Assembly: GCF_020360975.1 (NCBI RefSeq)
Contig: NW_025408669.1
Span: 8,276,698 to 8,340,697 of the forward strand
Length of the DNA stretch: 64,000 bases
Source: Hirsutella rhossiliensis
Taxonomy: Eukaryota > Ascomycota > Sordariomycetes > Hypocreales > Ophiocordycipitaceae
Direction of reading: 5' to 3'
Part shown: positions 11,109 through 21,531 of the stretch, in pieces
Layout of the letters: the number at the start of each line of letters is the position of its first letter
Numbering within the stretch: position 1 is the first letter of the stretch
Translations under genes and position numbers: made by a program
The notes under the pieces: generated by a model
What the model was told of the DNA's origin: nothing
The model's input: only the letters and a program-made list of their open reading frames with translations
The model's database searches: none

Positions 11109-14100
11109 CTAAATCTTCTTTAAAATGCTTCGCGGCTTAACGGGACGCGACCCGCTCCCGGAATGCTCTCTTATATGCGTTTGAATAACGCTCCTAGGAG
11201 TATTACTTCCTCCCGGGAGATTATCAGAGTTTCGCCCGAATGACGTCCGTCCAAGTACATTAAATCCCATAGGGAGCGGCGAACTAGCCCTCGAAATAAC
11301 AGCTTGGGAGCGTTGGCGTGTGTTGAGGTGCGACATCATGCTCGCCATAACCGTGTGCGCATCTCCTACCTGCGAGGGCGGCGTCGATGGCATCCCGAGA
11401 ACCGGATAGGCCGTCATAGAACCGCGGCTTGAGGGTCGGCTAAGGGGGCTGTACCGTGCTTCGCTTGCCAGTGTTAGACGGTCGTTATAGACAGGGGCTC
11501 TAGCCAGGGACCGGCCGGCTCTAGGCGACGATGCAGTAGAATTCCGGCTTGGTGACGAGGCGCCGGTGGAGCTATAAGCCACGGTTTCTATTCTCGCCTC
11601 CTCTAGGCCGGCGGGCGTGTCACTTTCGGCTCGTAATGATCCCGGGTCCTCGTTAGTCACCGCCTTTCGAAGCTCTTCGAGATCTAACGGGCCCGAGGGC
11701 AACTTGCTCAATCTCCGTATTGACCTCTTGTTCTTCTCCACGAATATACTCATTGCCCTCGACGCTCCGGCATTCTCTCGATTGGCAACCACACTCAACA
11801 CGCCAGTGCTCTTCCCTCGCTCCTGGTGCACGGCGTTTAGCGTGGGTTGGGCCGGCGTATTGGCGCGCGCCCCTTGACGTGCATATTCCAGACTGGATTG
11901 GACCTGCGACATGAGCTTATCAAAGTCGATCTTCTGATTTGGGCTACTTCGAGACAGGTAGCGTGAAGAATGCTGCTTGGTGGCCACATTGCTCTCCGCT
12001 CCATTCGCGAGGCCGAACAGGCTGCCGTCGTGTATGTACCGCCGGACCAGAGCCCATCGCGAACGGGCCGGGTTGAGTTCCAACTCGGGACGATAGACTG
12101 AACATTGCGCCAGCTGGGCGTAGAATGTAGCTAGTCGACAAGCCATGCGCTCCAGTATCTGGAGCAGGACCGCAGAAAGGGCGATGAGGCGGTCAGAGCT
12201 GTGGTCGGGGTCATCTTCAGTATCCGGCGTGGGAAAGTCTGCGGCAATGCTATCAAACGCGTCCATGCCAATACAGGCCTCCTGCCGAAGGTCCTCGAGA
12301 AGCTCAATGTCAAGTTCGACGCTCTTCGCTGCATAGGCAAAGACGCCGCGTTCTTGAAACCGCAACGATGCGTCCCCGTCACATACAAATTGTCCCACGA
12401 GCCCTACCTCATTAGTACAGGCCGCGGCGTCGGCGCTTAGTTTTGCTCGGGCGACGGTGCCGAGTACATCCGGCAGCTTCGTGTCCGATCCGGGACCGCT
12501 CGTGTTGGCGAGGACAAAGGACAGCCTGAGAACAAGCTCCTGCAGCTTAGCCCCGAATAGAGCTGCGAAGCCCCCTTGTAAAAGTCGGCTTTGATAAGCA
12601 TAAAACGTTCGCACAGCGATGATGTTCGGAAGCGTTTCCCGCAGCCAGATGTTATTGCTGCCGGCTGGACTGTGCGACGAGGACGATTCCAGTGACGCGC
12701 CCATGATCTCGTACATCTCGAACTGATGCGACACCAGCGTTTCAACCGTTGTGCGGAGATAGGAAGCCCATAGGTCATAGAAAGTCGACAGCTCGTTTTC
12801 CCCATGATACTCTGGCTTTGGCGTCAAGTGCCCGACAAAGTACTTGGTCAGCAAGCTTCTCACCTCGGGGTTGTTCGTGTGCGCCAGGTTATCAAACGAT
12901 TTTGAGCAGTCAACCCCGGCATTTGATTTTATAATCAGTGTTCCTCCCGGGTGCATCGGGCAAAAGTCCGTAACATCGTAGATGCTTCCATGTACGCCGA
13001 TCCACATACGCGATTCTGGCCGGTGGCCGGTGTGCAAAGCTAGCTGCGAAAGTGGGATAGTAGGCAAATTGCAAGGGAGAGGCCTCGGCGTCACGAATAT
13101 GTCGAGCATAAACCGTCTTTCAGCAAATGCCTTGTTTAGTATGAGGTCAACATTGTCCATCGTAGCCGTTCGGTACTTGTAAATTGCATTTCGGATTCCA
13201 GTCATTACTGCGTCGAATACGCCAAGGGATCCGCAGACGTAGAGATGGCCGCCCAGGCCTCCTTGCTTCTTCGACATAACGAGGTCGCAGATTGTTGAGC
13301 CTTGCTCCACGAGGAGGGCGTCGATGTAGCGCGGTGGGACTTGCTTCTCCACCAAGTCGTGTGCCTCGGAGTCGTAGGCCAGGCCCCTCGAGTCTCTCGA
13401 AAATGCCACATGGACTTTCATAAAGTCCAACTTTACAAGTTCGCGCAGTTCGTCTTCGAAACAGAACTTCTCGCGAGACTGGACCCCCAAGTACAAGTGA
13501 TTTGTGCCACCAGACAGTCCGCTGGCGGCTAGTCGAGCCTGCCAGAATCCTCGAAACGGGGCAACCCCGCTCCCCCCCGCGAAGAACGCGCAAGGCGCCA
13601 TAGAGTCAAAGGGCAACTGGAAAGCTGCGGGGCGAGAGACGCCAATGAGAATCTCATCGTTGGATGGCATTTCTTCGCAAACTGGGAGTGGGTTCAAGAA
13701 TCCACTGCTGACACCGACTTGTGTCGTGTCTTCCTGTCTAGCAAACGTGGAGTAGAGTTTGTACTCGGCGCGTGACACAACCAGGTCGACGGTGCTCGGC
13801 AGAAGTTCCTCGGCATAACTCGCGATCGAATATGTCCGGGGGACTTCCAGAGGAATTAGCTCGGCCAACCACGACAGGTCTTCCAGGCTGAAAGCCCTGT
13901 CCCAGATGTGCGGCGATGTGTCCATGAGCGCGTCCTGGAGCATGTCTCCCAACGAGCCACGTACTGGCCACTCGTCTGTAGCCAAGACTTGGAGAACAGA
14001 GGGAGATGAAGCGTGCAGGAGGGTGTGCACCTTTAGCGCAAGATCCTTGGTGATGGGTGCAAGGTGCCCGTGACGGAGAATATCCGTCACCGTCAGCTTT

Positions 14101-16264
14101 CGCCAGTTGTTCCGTTTAACAGACGCGAGATGATTACCGAAGCGATTCCACGTGTCTTTGAAGTCGACTACACTGTCGATATGCTCCTCCAGGCCAAACG
14201 CAGCGGCAACTTTGGCGCACTCCTTCCAGCTGTTCAGTGGCATTACCGCGAGACGATCACCGGGCATGAATGTGATTCCTGTCTCCTGTATGTCCAAAGT
14301 TACGAGGGCCATTGAACGGTTCGGATCCGAGTCGACGGGCATTCTGTTCAAGACTCGGGAAACATAGCGACACTCTTCAAAGGTGCCTCGCATCTGGTGG
14401 GGCTCGACAGACAAGTTTCCGCGGTAGGGCTCAAGACGTTCTTTCATGGCTTCAGAGAACTGGCGATGTGTCTCCTCCCATGGCCTGGAGCCATCAGCCG
14501 CGCCAGAGGCGCCATTGGTCTCCGAGCGGCCTGTCTTGGCCGCAACCTCGAGTATGCCGAATACCTTGTATCGGTGTACTCCCATAAATCCGCGTTCGCC
14601 TGTGTATGCTTCGACAATGCCATCCAGAACGCCAATAAGGCGTGGATCTCCAGACTTTTCGACAAACTCGGGAACTCGATAGTGATACTCTATAGCCGCA
14701 ATAAAAGCACGCAAGTTGGATGGAAGCCAGGCTCTGAGGTGGACACCCTCGGCGCCGAGAAAGGAAGTGTACCTACCACAGGTAAGTCGGTATTTGTTCT
14801 GCGCAATATCCTACCACGAGGCATCACTTACTTCTTCCGACCCAGAAAAGCATCCATCACCAGGTAAGGGGGAAATTGCAAGCCAGACGACGCAGGACAT
14901 CGCTTGGATAGGGGCGCCGAAAATTTGGCCCAGCGTACCCACTGTTGAACTGGTACATAATTTTCACCAGAGTTGGGGTTTGTCGAGATGGAATGAAAGG
15001 CGTTGGGCATTCGTTCGAGGATCTCTTTCAGGCGAATCATTTCCTGCAGCAGATCTTCAACGTTCCTATGCATTACATGTTCTTGACAGGCGGCAATTGC
15101 GTCTGGCCCATGCTGGAAGGATGCTATTCAAGACGTCAGCCTGTGTAATTTGCAAACAGTAAAACAGACGGCCACAACCGAGCGTACCTGAAGTCTCTGC
15201 TACGCCCTTCAAAAAAGTCACTTCTGCTCTTTCGCCAAACATGGGCCAGCGTAGCTCCATGTTGTCGAAACGGGCGAGATACGGATAAGTAGAGGTGGCG
15301 TCCTTGATCTTCAGATTGTAGGAGGACTGGTCGACAAAGGTCAGGTGCGGCAGCGCTCGTCCCATGCGATGAGAAACGTGATAGTACGGCAAAGCGATGC
15401 TTCTTGGAATACCACACAGTTCTTCGCCGAGGTCGTCACCCATGAGACAGTTTGGCCGAGTTTTCGTGGCGAGGACCGAAGTCACGCCCTCATTGCCGTC
15501 GTATTTGTCTTCAAAGCGGTATATGGAACAGAGCAAGCCCAAAGACACAAGGGCAGCCCAAAGGGCACGATCTGGTATGACCGCCTCTGTCCCTTCGACG
15601 ATTGGAAGCGCAGCAATGGCCTCACGAACACGGCCCCGTGAAACGCATCCCGGCATCCTCTCGCAGAGGTCAGACCATATGCGGCCGGCTGATCTTGCAA
15701 GAGCACCAGCTGCTTCGTCGTAGTCTGGCGGGCAGAAGCCGTGCTCGGTGCTAAGGTATCCGTCACGCCAGCCTGTTCGTGGGCCAATCTCTTCCGCTCG
15801 CAACATGACCTGCCTTGCTGGTGCTCCCAGCGCAACGGCAAGAACGTCTTGCTCTTTGCCATTGAGTGCGTCTAGCTCCGCTTGGCTCTTGGTAGCATCG
15901 ATCTCTTTTGTGGAGGGGATGTTTCTGTACAGCAACTGATTGATGGACTTGCGTTCTCTGATGGCGAATGTCAGTATATGAACAAGTCATGAAACATAGA
16001 AGAAACAAGTACCTCATGCGAAGCCATTCGACAGGATCAACACCTCTGGGAATCTTCTTCTGTCAGTTTCACTACTGATACACTGACCTCGATGACCTGT
16101 TGGCTTACGTCAAATGCAACATGAAGGTCTCCTGGTTGGGAAAAGCCAGAGAAGGAGCAGCCTCGTGGCCCTCTGCTCTGTGGGCTAGATTCGGCAAAGC
16201 AAGAAGGGTACTTCTCCCTAATAGACCCGGCCACTGGGCAAGATCGCTCGGAGGCGGCTGTCAT
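11109..16264 (-). CDS. PrnB/IDO-like haem domain - FAD/NADPH reductase - cytochrome b5 fusion protein
   Basis: Five exons: 16264-16109, 16059-16013, 15957-15188, 15123-14832 and 14772-11109, giving about 1642 residues. The introns (49, 55, 64 and 59 bp) are GT..AG, three have CTGAC branch sites, and the joined frame is continuous. The ATG at 16264 has A at -3. Residues ~65-510 resemble the PrnB branch of the indoleamine 2,3-dioxygenase superfamily, including SSGLQFPP followed by DAFLGR (near 410-420), the counterpart of the conserved glycine-rich loop of that superfamily. A CPR-type reductase follows: GDRLAV (~590), RTYS (734-737), GVSSGFL (775-781), GGSGVAPFR (821-829), FSRDSRG (~879-885) and YVCG (~933-936). 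Cytochrome b5 haem ligands are H1029 (HPGG) and H1053, with the canonical 24-residue spacing. The C-terminal ~560 residues hold a predicted helical part and a Ser/Pro-rich tail. There is no FMN domain. I infer electron flow NADPH to FAD to b5 to the PrnB-type haem. The substrate is unknown; tryptophan-like indoles are only a family-based guess. Confidence 0.85.
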
Positions 16265-16680
16265 GTTGATTATAGGCCTGTTGAGCGAGGCTATACGTTG
16301 TGGCGGCCAAGACAAAGAAGTAATGTATATCTAGGAGTAAAAGAAGGCCAAAGGTCGAAATCCTGTCAAGAGCTTAGGCGAAGTTTTAAAGGAGTATGGA
16401 GAAGTGCTAGGCTAAATAAAAAGGACTTATCCGCATCGCTTTATATGCTCAATTGCTCTAACGTCTGCTGCCTCCATGACTCGATTAGACCGGACCAGAG
16501 ACCATAAGTGTAAAGCTGAGACTGTTTTAGCTGTTTATGGGACGCAAATGGTTTGATTGACACAAAGTTACCCTTTGGACCTTTAAGGCTGAAAATTAAC
16601 GGCTTCTAGTAGAGCGTCCTTTTTCCTTCTGTTCACTTTTCTTTATGAAGTATGAATTTATAGATTAATAATAGAAAGTG

Positions 16681-16736
16681 CTGTCGGGGCCACCGAATCG
16701 GGTGGGAGGTGCCGCCGCTTTCGGTTGTCTCGACAG
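16681..16736. repeat. Imperfect inverted repeat
   Basis: CTGTCGGGGCCACCGA pairs imperfectly with TCGGTTGTCTCGACAG 24 bp further on. The outer six bases (CTGTCG/CGACAG) pair perfectly. It may be a transposon-end relic or a hairpin in the F-box upstream region. Confidence 0.5.
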
Positions 16737-16785
16737 TGAAGGGCAGGAGCAGCCCCCGATGCAACTACAGTATATTACCCTACCC

Positions 16786-16837
16786 GGCTTGGGTCAGTCA
16801 GGCTACGTAGCTATTAATAATACGTAGCAACCCAGCC
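16786..16837. repeat. Nested inverted repeat (hairpin-capable)
   Basis: The outer arms GGCTTGGGT / ACCCAGCC pair with one bulge. The inner arms GCTACGTA / TACGTAGC (16802-16809, 16821-16828) pair perfectly around an AT-rich loop. Function unknown. Confidence 0.6.
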
Positions 16838-17076
16838 AGGGGGCGGGCCGTCTACATGACTAACTTTATGGGGCCAGCTGGGTTAAATGATTGGTCCCTG
16901 ACAGCGAGGACCAGATTTCATGTCAGAAATCTTCGTCTCCCGGCTCTTTTGCTGCGGGACTACTTCGTACACGTCCTCGGGAACTTAAGCCGCCAAGCAT
17001 ACTCGCTCTAGGGGGGCTGTTGGTTGCAGTGTCCATCAACTCCAGGTCAACTACAGAATCCCCCTCTTCGACCATC

Positions 17077-18102
17077 ATGTCCCTGAACCGACTCCCCGCA
17101 GAGATTCTGCTTTATATCTTCCGCTTGCTGGGTTCAGCCTTCTTCCGCCAGGATCTTCATCGCCTCCTCATCTCTAAGTGGTGGTATCAACTTGCTTGGC
17201 TAGTGTTCCTCCAAGATCTCGACTTCTCCGCAGAATCGCTTCAGAACTTTATTATCGCATCCAAGAGGGAGGGCATGATTGGTTCGATAGAGAACCATGT
17301 CGTGACAGTCAGCCTTGGCCTTGATGGCTTCGAGGACTGGCATTCGGCACAAAATGGCGCGGAACCATCAGAGATCGACTTCCACGTCGTCGATACGTGG
17401 ACATTCGAGTTAAATGGGTGCCTTGCTGCTCTTGCCAGTATACTCCAACGATGTACCAGGTTGCAGTCTCTCAAACTTAAAGCGCGACCGGAGCGCCATG
17501 ACCCCCGGGCGGGCCTTGCGCGGCGGGATTATTTGAAGGTGTTGCCTCTAGCCGGCCTCGTGTCAATCGGCCATCTTACTTGCCTCGAAATTGATACAGC
17601 CGGCACATATCTCCTAGGTGAAAGCAATACCCCCAGAACCTACCTTCACCTTTGCGATGTGATCGGTACAATGCTTCCGACTCTTCGGCGACTACGCTGC
17701 CGCATTAGCACCATTTGTCCTTATATCTTAGATGCCCCGGAAAAAGGCCCCCTTCTTAGTCTCGAGGACGTTATTATCAACTTGAGTCTCTCAGAACTCT
17801 CTAGCTTAGATACTTCATATAGGTACCCCAACCGCTGTGGGTACATCGTTACAAGCAACGGTTTTCCTCGATTAAAGGCAGATATGGAATCCCACGCGAG
17901 AGCGCTGGTGCAGGTAATGAAAAATCCCCGTATTGTCAGGATCGTGTCACACACGTTTCCTGGCATGAAAATGCATTCGTTTGATGCTCTAACGGGACGT
18001 AACATGGTACTTGCGCCCGCCGCGCTATGGGATGCCGACGGTGAAGAGGTGGAAGAGAGAGTCGCAGCTGAAGATCTCTTCGACTCTGATTCTTCATCCT
18101 AG
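17077..18102 (+). CDS. F-box domain protein
   Basis: An uninterrupted 341-residue reading frame. The ATG at 17077 was chosen because it has a good context (ACCATCATG), begins exactly at the F-box, and is the first ATG in this frame; the open frame extends to about 16891 without another ATG. Residues 1-45 form a typical F-box: LNRLPAEILLYIFRLL, then a basic/aromatic stretch with LLISKWWYQLAW. In this family the F-box binds Skp1 and recruits substrates to SCF ubiquitin ligases. The remainder (residues 46-341) has scattered leucine-rich stretches but no repeat domain I can name, and it ends in an acidic/serine tail (DLFDSDSSS). The target is unknown. It is divergent to the redox-fusion gene and convergent with the pseudogene to its right. 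Composition is normal, with no RIP stops. Confidence 0.8.
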   Translation: MSLNRLPAEILLYIFRLLGSAFFRQDLHRLLISKWWYQLAWLVFLQDLDFSAESLQNFIIASKREGMIGSIENHVVTVSLGLDGFEDWHSAQNGAEPSEIDFHVVDTWTFELNGCLAALASILQRCTRLQSLKLKARPERHDPRAGLARRDYLKVLPLAGLVSIGHLTCLEIDTAGTYLLGESNTPRTYLHLCDVIGTMLPTLRRLRCRISTICPYILDAPEKGPLLSLEDVIINLSLSELSSLDTSYRYPNRCGYIVTSNGFPRLKADMESHARALVQVMKNPRIVRIVSHTFPGMKMHSFDALTGRNMVLAPAALWDADGEEVEERVAAEDLFDSDSSS

Positions 18103-18240
18103 GAGTTCTTGTTGCAGAGTCTCGGAGGTTGACATGGAAAATAAGATGGATATCATGTTCGACTATAGGCACGAGGAATTACTCAGGACATGAAGCAGAA
18201 CACGGGGCAGTTTATCATCTCCTCTATTCCCTCGGCCTAT
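18103..18240. other. Short convergent intergenic region
   Basis: 138 bp between the F-box stop and the end of the phosphotransferase pseudogene frame. Nothing specific is seen. Confidence 0.5.
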
Positions 18241-19290
18241 TTAATAAAATTTGATTCCTCTATACACGGCAACGAGTTGCTCCCGCGACACATTAGCCCC
18301 GTATATAAGGCTAGGTACCAATCGCTCGTTATATATTGCGCGATGTGGACGGCTATAACTGCATCTGTAAGTGATATCGGCCTGTCTAAAGCCGAGAATT
18401 ATAGAGAGCGTTGTTTTCCGATTTACAGCCGGTGATGATGGTTCGGCTTGATTGAAAAGGTCTTGCAAGCAGTCGCGTATAGTGTTCCTAAAGTTAACGA
18501 TGATTTGGGTTTCTTCGTCTGGCAAGCCGGGGAACGTAATGAACTCTGGTGAGACGGCTAGACGCTGTAATAGAGCGGTCGCGGTCTGACTCTAATTAAT
18601 AACATCTGTTAAATTTTTACTCGGCGACGAATAGATGGTTTCTACAATAATGGTCGAAGTGGTATAAGGGGAAAGGGCCATAGAGCTTATCTTTAATAAT
18701 AATATGAGATATAGCCGTCTTTAAAATCTAGTAAGCGGTCCTCCACTCTATATCTTCGGCATTTGTCTTAAGAGCCTGCGGGTTTTCATCTTGTCTGAGT
18801 TTATAGAACCACTCCAGCGATGTTTGGGTGCGTGTCGTGGTCGTGGCCTTATTGTCTCGCTCCCAAGGAATGATGCGGGGAGCCTCATCGTAGGTTTCTC
18901 CGCCCTAGATCCGCCCAAGGCAATCAAAAGTCAAATTTTCAAGCTAGAAAAGGACATTTACTAGCTGCCATGCGCTACGTGGTTGGTACTTAGCAGGCAC
19001 TTAGCTTGCTATAGTAGAGTTAAGAACCCGACCCTTAAGGCACTCTATAAGGACGTATAGAAAGCTAAACCTATTAGACGGCGAAGTATTAAAGAAGAAA
19101 ACGTATAGAACCGGTATATTTATACGGCTATTAAGTAGTTTTATCGTTGCGATTTCGCTTAGTATATCTATAGTAAATTCGCGGGCGTAAGACGGATCTA
19201 CTAGTATATAGTAAATCCTAGCAGTCTAGTAGACGCTATCGGAGAAGGCGACCTTTAATACTAGGTTATTTATCCTATATATAAAAGACT
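18241..19290 (-). pseudogene. RIP-inactivated APH-family phosphotransferase (kinase-like fold)
   Basis: Reading right to left, almost the whole fold is recoverable: N-lobe pieces (NNLVLKVAFS near 19255; SEIATIKLL near 19150; IPVLYVF), the linker ENLTFDCLGRI (~18940), then GPFPLYHFD with the H-x-D-x4-N catalytic motif (HFDHYCRN, ~18645-18670), and the family-typical VSPEFITFPGLPDEE (~18525-18565). Several in-frame TAG/TAA codons sit where CAG, CAA or TGG would be expected. A small deletion near 18606-18610 shifts the frame, and the metal-binding IDW motif now reads I-N-stop, which two G-to-A changes explain. Fungal APH-family members are varied small-molecule kinases; the substrate is unknown. 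Mutation density rises toward 19290, next to transposon DNA. The last 60 or so residues look less conserved and the true 3' end is uncertain. Confidence 0.75.
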
Positions 19291-19949
19291 TTAAAATAAT
19301 AGTATAAGAAATGCCTCTTCTTATAGTTTTATCTTAAGCCTTAAGGGAAAGAAGTACTACTACTTATTATAGGCTAAGGCTACTTACTTATTAGCTTCGG
19401 AATATATTAATACCTAATACCTATAAGTATCACGACCTAACGAGAATCTTAAAGACCTAATAAGGGTCCTAGTAGGCTATAGACTAATATATAGCTATTA
19501 AAAGTTAAGCTTACGCCTATACGTATTAATAGGCGCGCCCCTTATCCCTATAAGCGGAGACGATACTATCGCTATATCCGGAAGCATAGAATGCGGTAGT
19601 TAACCTAAGGGATACTAAGAAAGTTACTTAATAGATCCGGATAACTATAAGCTATCGGATTAGTAGGGAAACCTATTCCCCCTTATACTTTATATATATA
19701 TATATATAGTTATACCTATCGACTCCTTCTTTTAGGTAGGATAGAGTAATATATACCCTCTTTCTTTAATATTAAGACCTAATAACTAGTAATAGTTATA
19801 AGCTTAGTATATAGCTATAGCTATTATCCCTTTATATTATTTAATTAATTATAATATTAGGAAGTAAAGCTATTTATAGCCCCCTCTTATTATCGCGTAC
19901 TCTATATACGTTAATTAACGCTGTCGCTTATATCTAATAGGCGGCTATA
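19291..19949. other. Degraded region of unknown origin
   Basis: AT-rich and RIPped. On the plus strand around 19360-19700 one frame reads as coding-like sequence (for example NENLKDLIRVLVGY, then LYVLIGAPLIPISGDD) interrupted only by TAA/TAG codons explicable from CAA, CAG or TGG. I do not recognise the protein. A short TA tract lies near 19692-19708. The right part may be the remains of an LTR, because a Copia primer-binding site follows at 19964, but it does not resemble the Copia-1 LTR. Confidence 0.4.
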
Positions 19950-21425
19950 TCTTTTTTATAAGAGTTATAAGCCCGGGAGGAATAGAATTCCTATACCTTC
20001 CGGCTACTATAAAAAGCCCCTTTTACCCCTCTTACTAGAAAAGCCGATTTTTAACCGACTTTTCTACCCCCTTCTTCCGTAACGATATCGAAAAACGACT
20101 CCTCTACCATCCCTATAGTCTATAGGATGATTCTTATAGAGCCCTAAGATTAGGATAAGTAGGTAAAGGAGCTATAGGCTCGTATAAATAGAACTATTTA
20201 TAATTTAGTCTTCTCTAATAAGTAGAACCCTCTTAAGCCCCCTATTTATCCTAGGATAATAGATTTTATAGAGGGAGCTTCCCTCTTCTCCGAGCTAACC
20301 TCTATATAATAGAGAGCTTTTTCTACTACCTTAGGTAACTACGAGAGTTATTAAAAGGAATACCTCTATAAAATAAAACTGCTAACTACTGCTTATACGG
20401 TAATAACGGAATCTATTAGCTAATCTCTCTTTAAGAAGAAAAGACTCCTAGGTAGTAGCTTTTAAAGCTCGAGACCTCGATAGCTCCCTTAAAGGGCTAT
20501 ATAACTAACCGTATTAGGAAGACCTATACGGCCTACCTAGGAGCCTTTTTTACTAGGAACCTACTAGCTTCTTTATAGCTAGCTAAGTAGGAAGAGATCC
20601 TCGAGGAAGCTAATTAATACTTCTTAATAAAAGCTCTTTCCGGCTAGTAGCTATAGGATATATCTCTGCTAATAAAGCCTATTAGTAACGGTTACTCGAC
20701 TATCTTTCGATAAGCTAGCTAAGAACTAAATAAAGAAGCTACTTAAGTATAATAATTATAATAATAAGCAGTCTTATTCCTTTATAGCTAGCACTCGACC
20801 TAGACGGTTCGACCTATAGCCCCTATTACTACGGCCCCCGCTGCTACTACTATAGCTGCTGCTCTTCTAGCTCCTCCTCCCTAGAAAGCCTTAACGTTAT
20901 CTTTAACTATAGCTACGGCCCCGGCCCCGGCCCCGGCTCTGCCTCTTACTCCGGGCCCGGCCCTAGTCCCGTTAGTTAGACCGGCCCGACTATTCCCTTA
21001 ATAGACCTTTTAGTCTATTAGTCGAAAAATTAAGGAACTAGTCGAAATCGAACCTCTTTATTAAAATTAATAATAAGGGGTAAAAAGGGGGGGTTTTTAA
21101 GCAGACCTTTTAGACCGGGATAAGGATTCCTCGAAGAAATAAATAAGGAGGAATCGACCTACCTACTAAGTATATAAAAAGCCTTATCGGCTAGAAGACT
21201 ACTATTAAGTCTTTAAGGAAAACCAACCTAAAGGAATTAACCCTTTAAAGAGGCTATAAGAAATAGTATAATAGTTTCTTAAGGAGGACCCCTTATTATA
21301 GAAAAAGATAGATAAGATTTAGGTTACTAAGAAATAGTAACTAATAACGCTGCTTCCCTTATTTAAGCTATAAATTTAAGGAAAAATTATTAGTATAGTA
21401 AATCTAGCTATTATCTTCCTTACTA
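19950..21425 (+). mobile_element. Copia-1d fragment: primer-binding site and gag
   Basis: From 19964 (GTTATAAGCCCGGG) to about 21420 the sequence matches the start of the internal region of Copia-1e (29051-30510), including the Ala/Pro-rich GC segment near 20830-20990. It is heavily RIPped. The gag is cut at 21425 by the LTR end of Gypsy-3b. The expected Copia-1 5' LTR is missing on the left. Confidence 0.7.
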
Positions 21426-21531
21426 TTATAGAGTAGGTAGAGGTATATATATAGGTACCGTTTATAAGATAATATTAATAAGCTATATAAAGCTCTTTTA
21501 TATATAGCTAGCCCGCCCTTATATATATAGG
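21426..21531 (-). repeat. Gypsy-3b 3' LTR, left piece
   Basis: Matches the distal part of the 186-bp Gypsy-3a LTR (48900-49085) in reverse. The remaining part of the same LTR lies at 41111-41199, on the other side of Gypsy-1. The two pieces share the 5-bp duplication ATAGG (21527-21531, 41111-41115). Confidence 0.8.

Larger units (their letters stand above)
16265..17076. promoter_or_regulatory. Divergent intergenic region between the redox-fusion gene and the F-box gene
   Basis: About 810 bp separating two divergently oriented start codons, so both promoters must lie here if the starts are right. Composition is normal. No TATA box or transcription-factor site can be named with confidence. 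Two inverted-repeat structures (16681-16736 and 16786-16837) lie in the half nearer the F-box gene. Confidence 0.5.

Noticed and set aside
12131..13593. Several overlapping ORFs on both strands inside the redox-fusion gene (for example 12437-12805, 13147-13593)
   Set aside because: They are out-of-frame shadows of the long minus-strand exon, which alone carries recognisable FAD, NADPH and b5 motifs.
11109..14714. Nitric oxide synthase or plain cytochrome P450 reductase
   Set aside because: The reductase motifs fit the wider CPR/NOS family, but there is no FMN domain or NOS oxygenase domain. The spliced N-terminus resembles PrnB/IDO and a b5 domain follows.
16100..16507. Plus-strand ORF of 135 residues
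   Set aside because: It overlaps exon 1 and intron 1 of the minus-strand gene, starts within that gene, and shows no domain.
16891..17076. Longer N-terminus for the F-box protein
   Set aside because: The extension begins at TTG, contains no ATG before 17077, and adds a low-complexity stretch before an F-box that starts naturally at the ATG.
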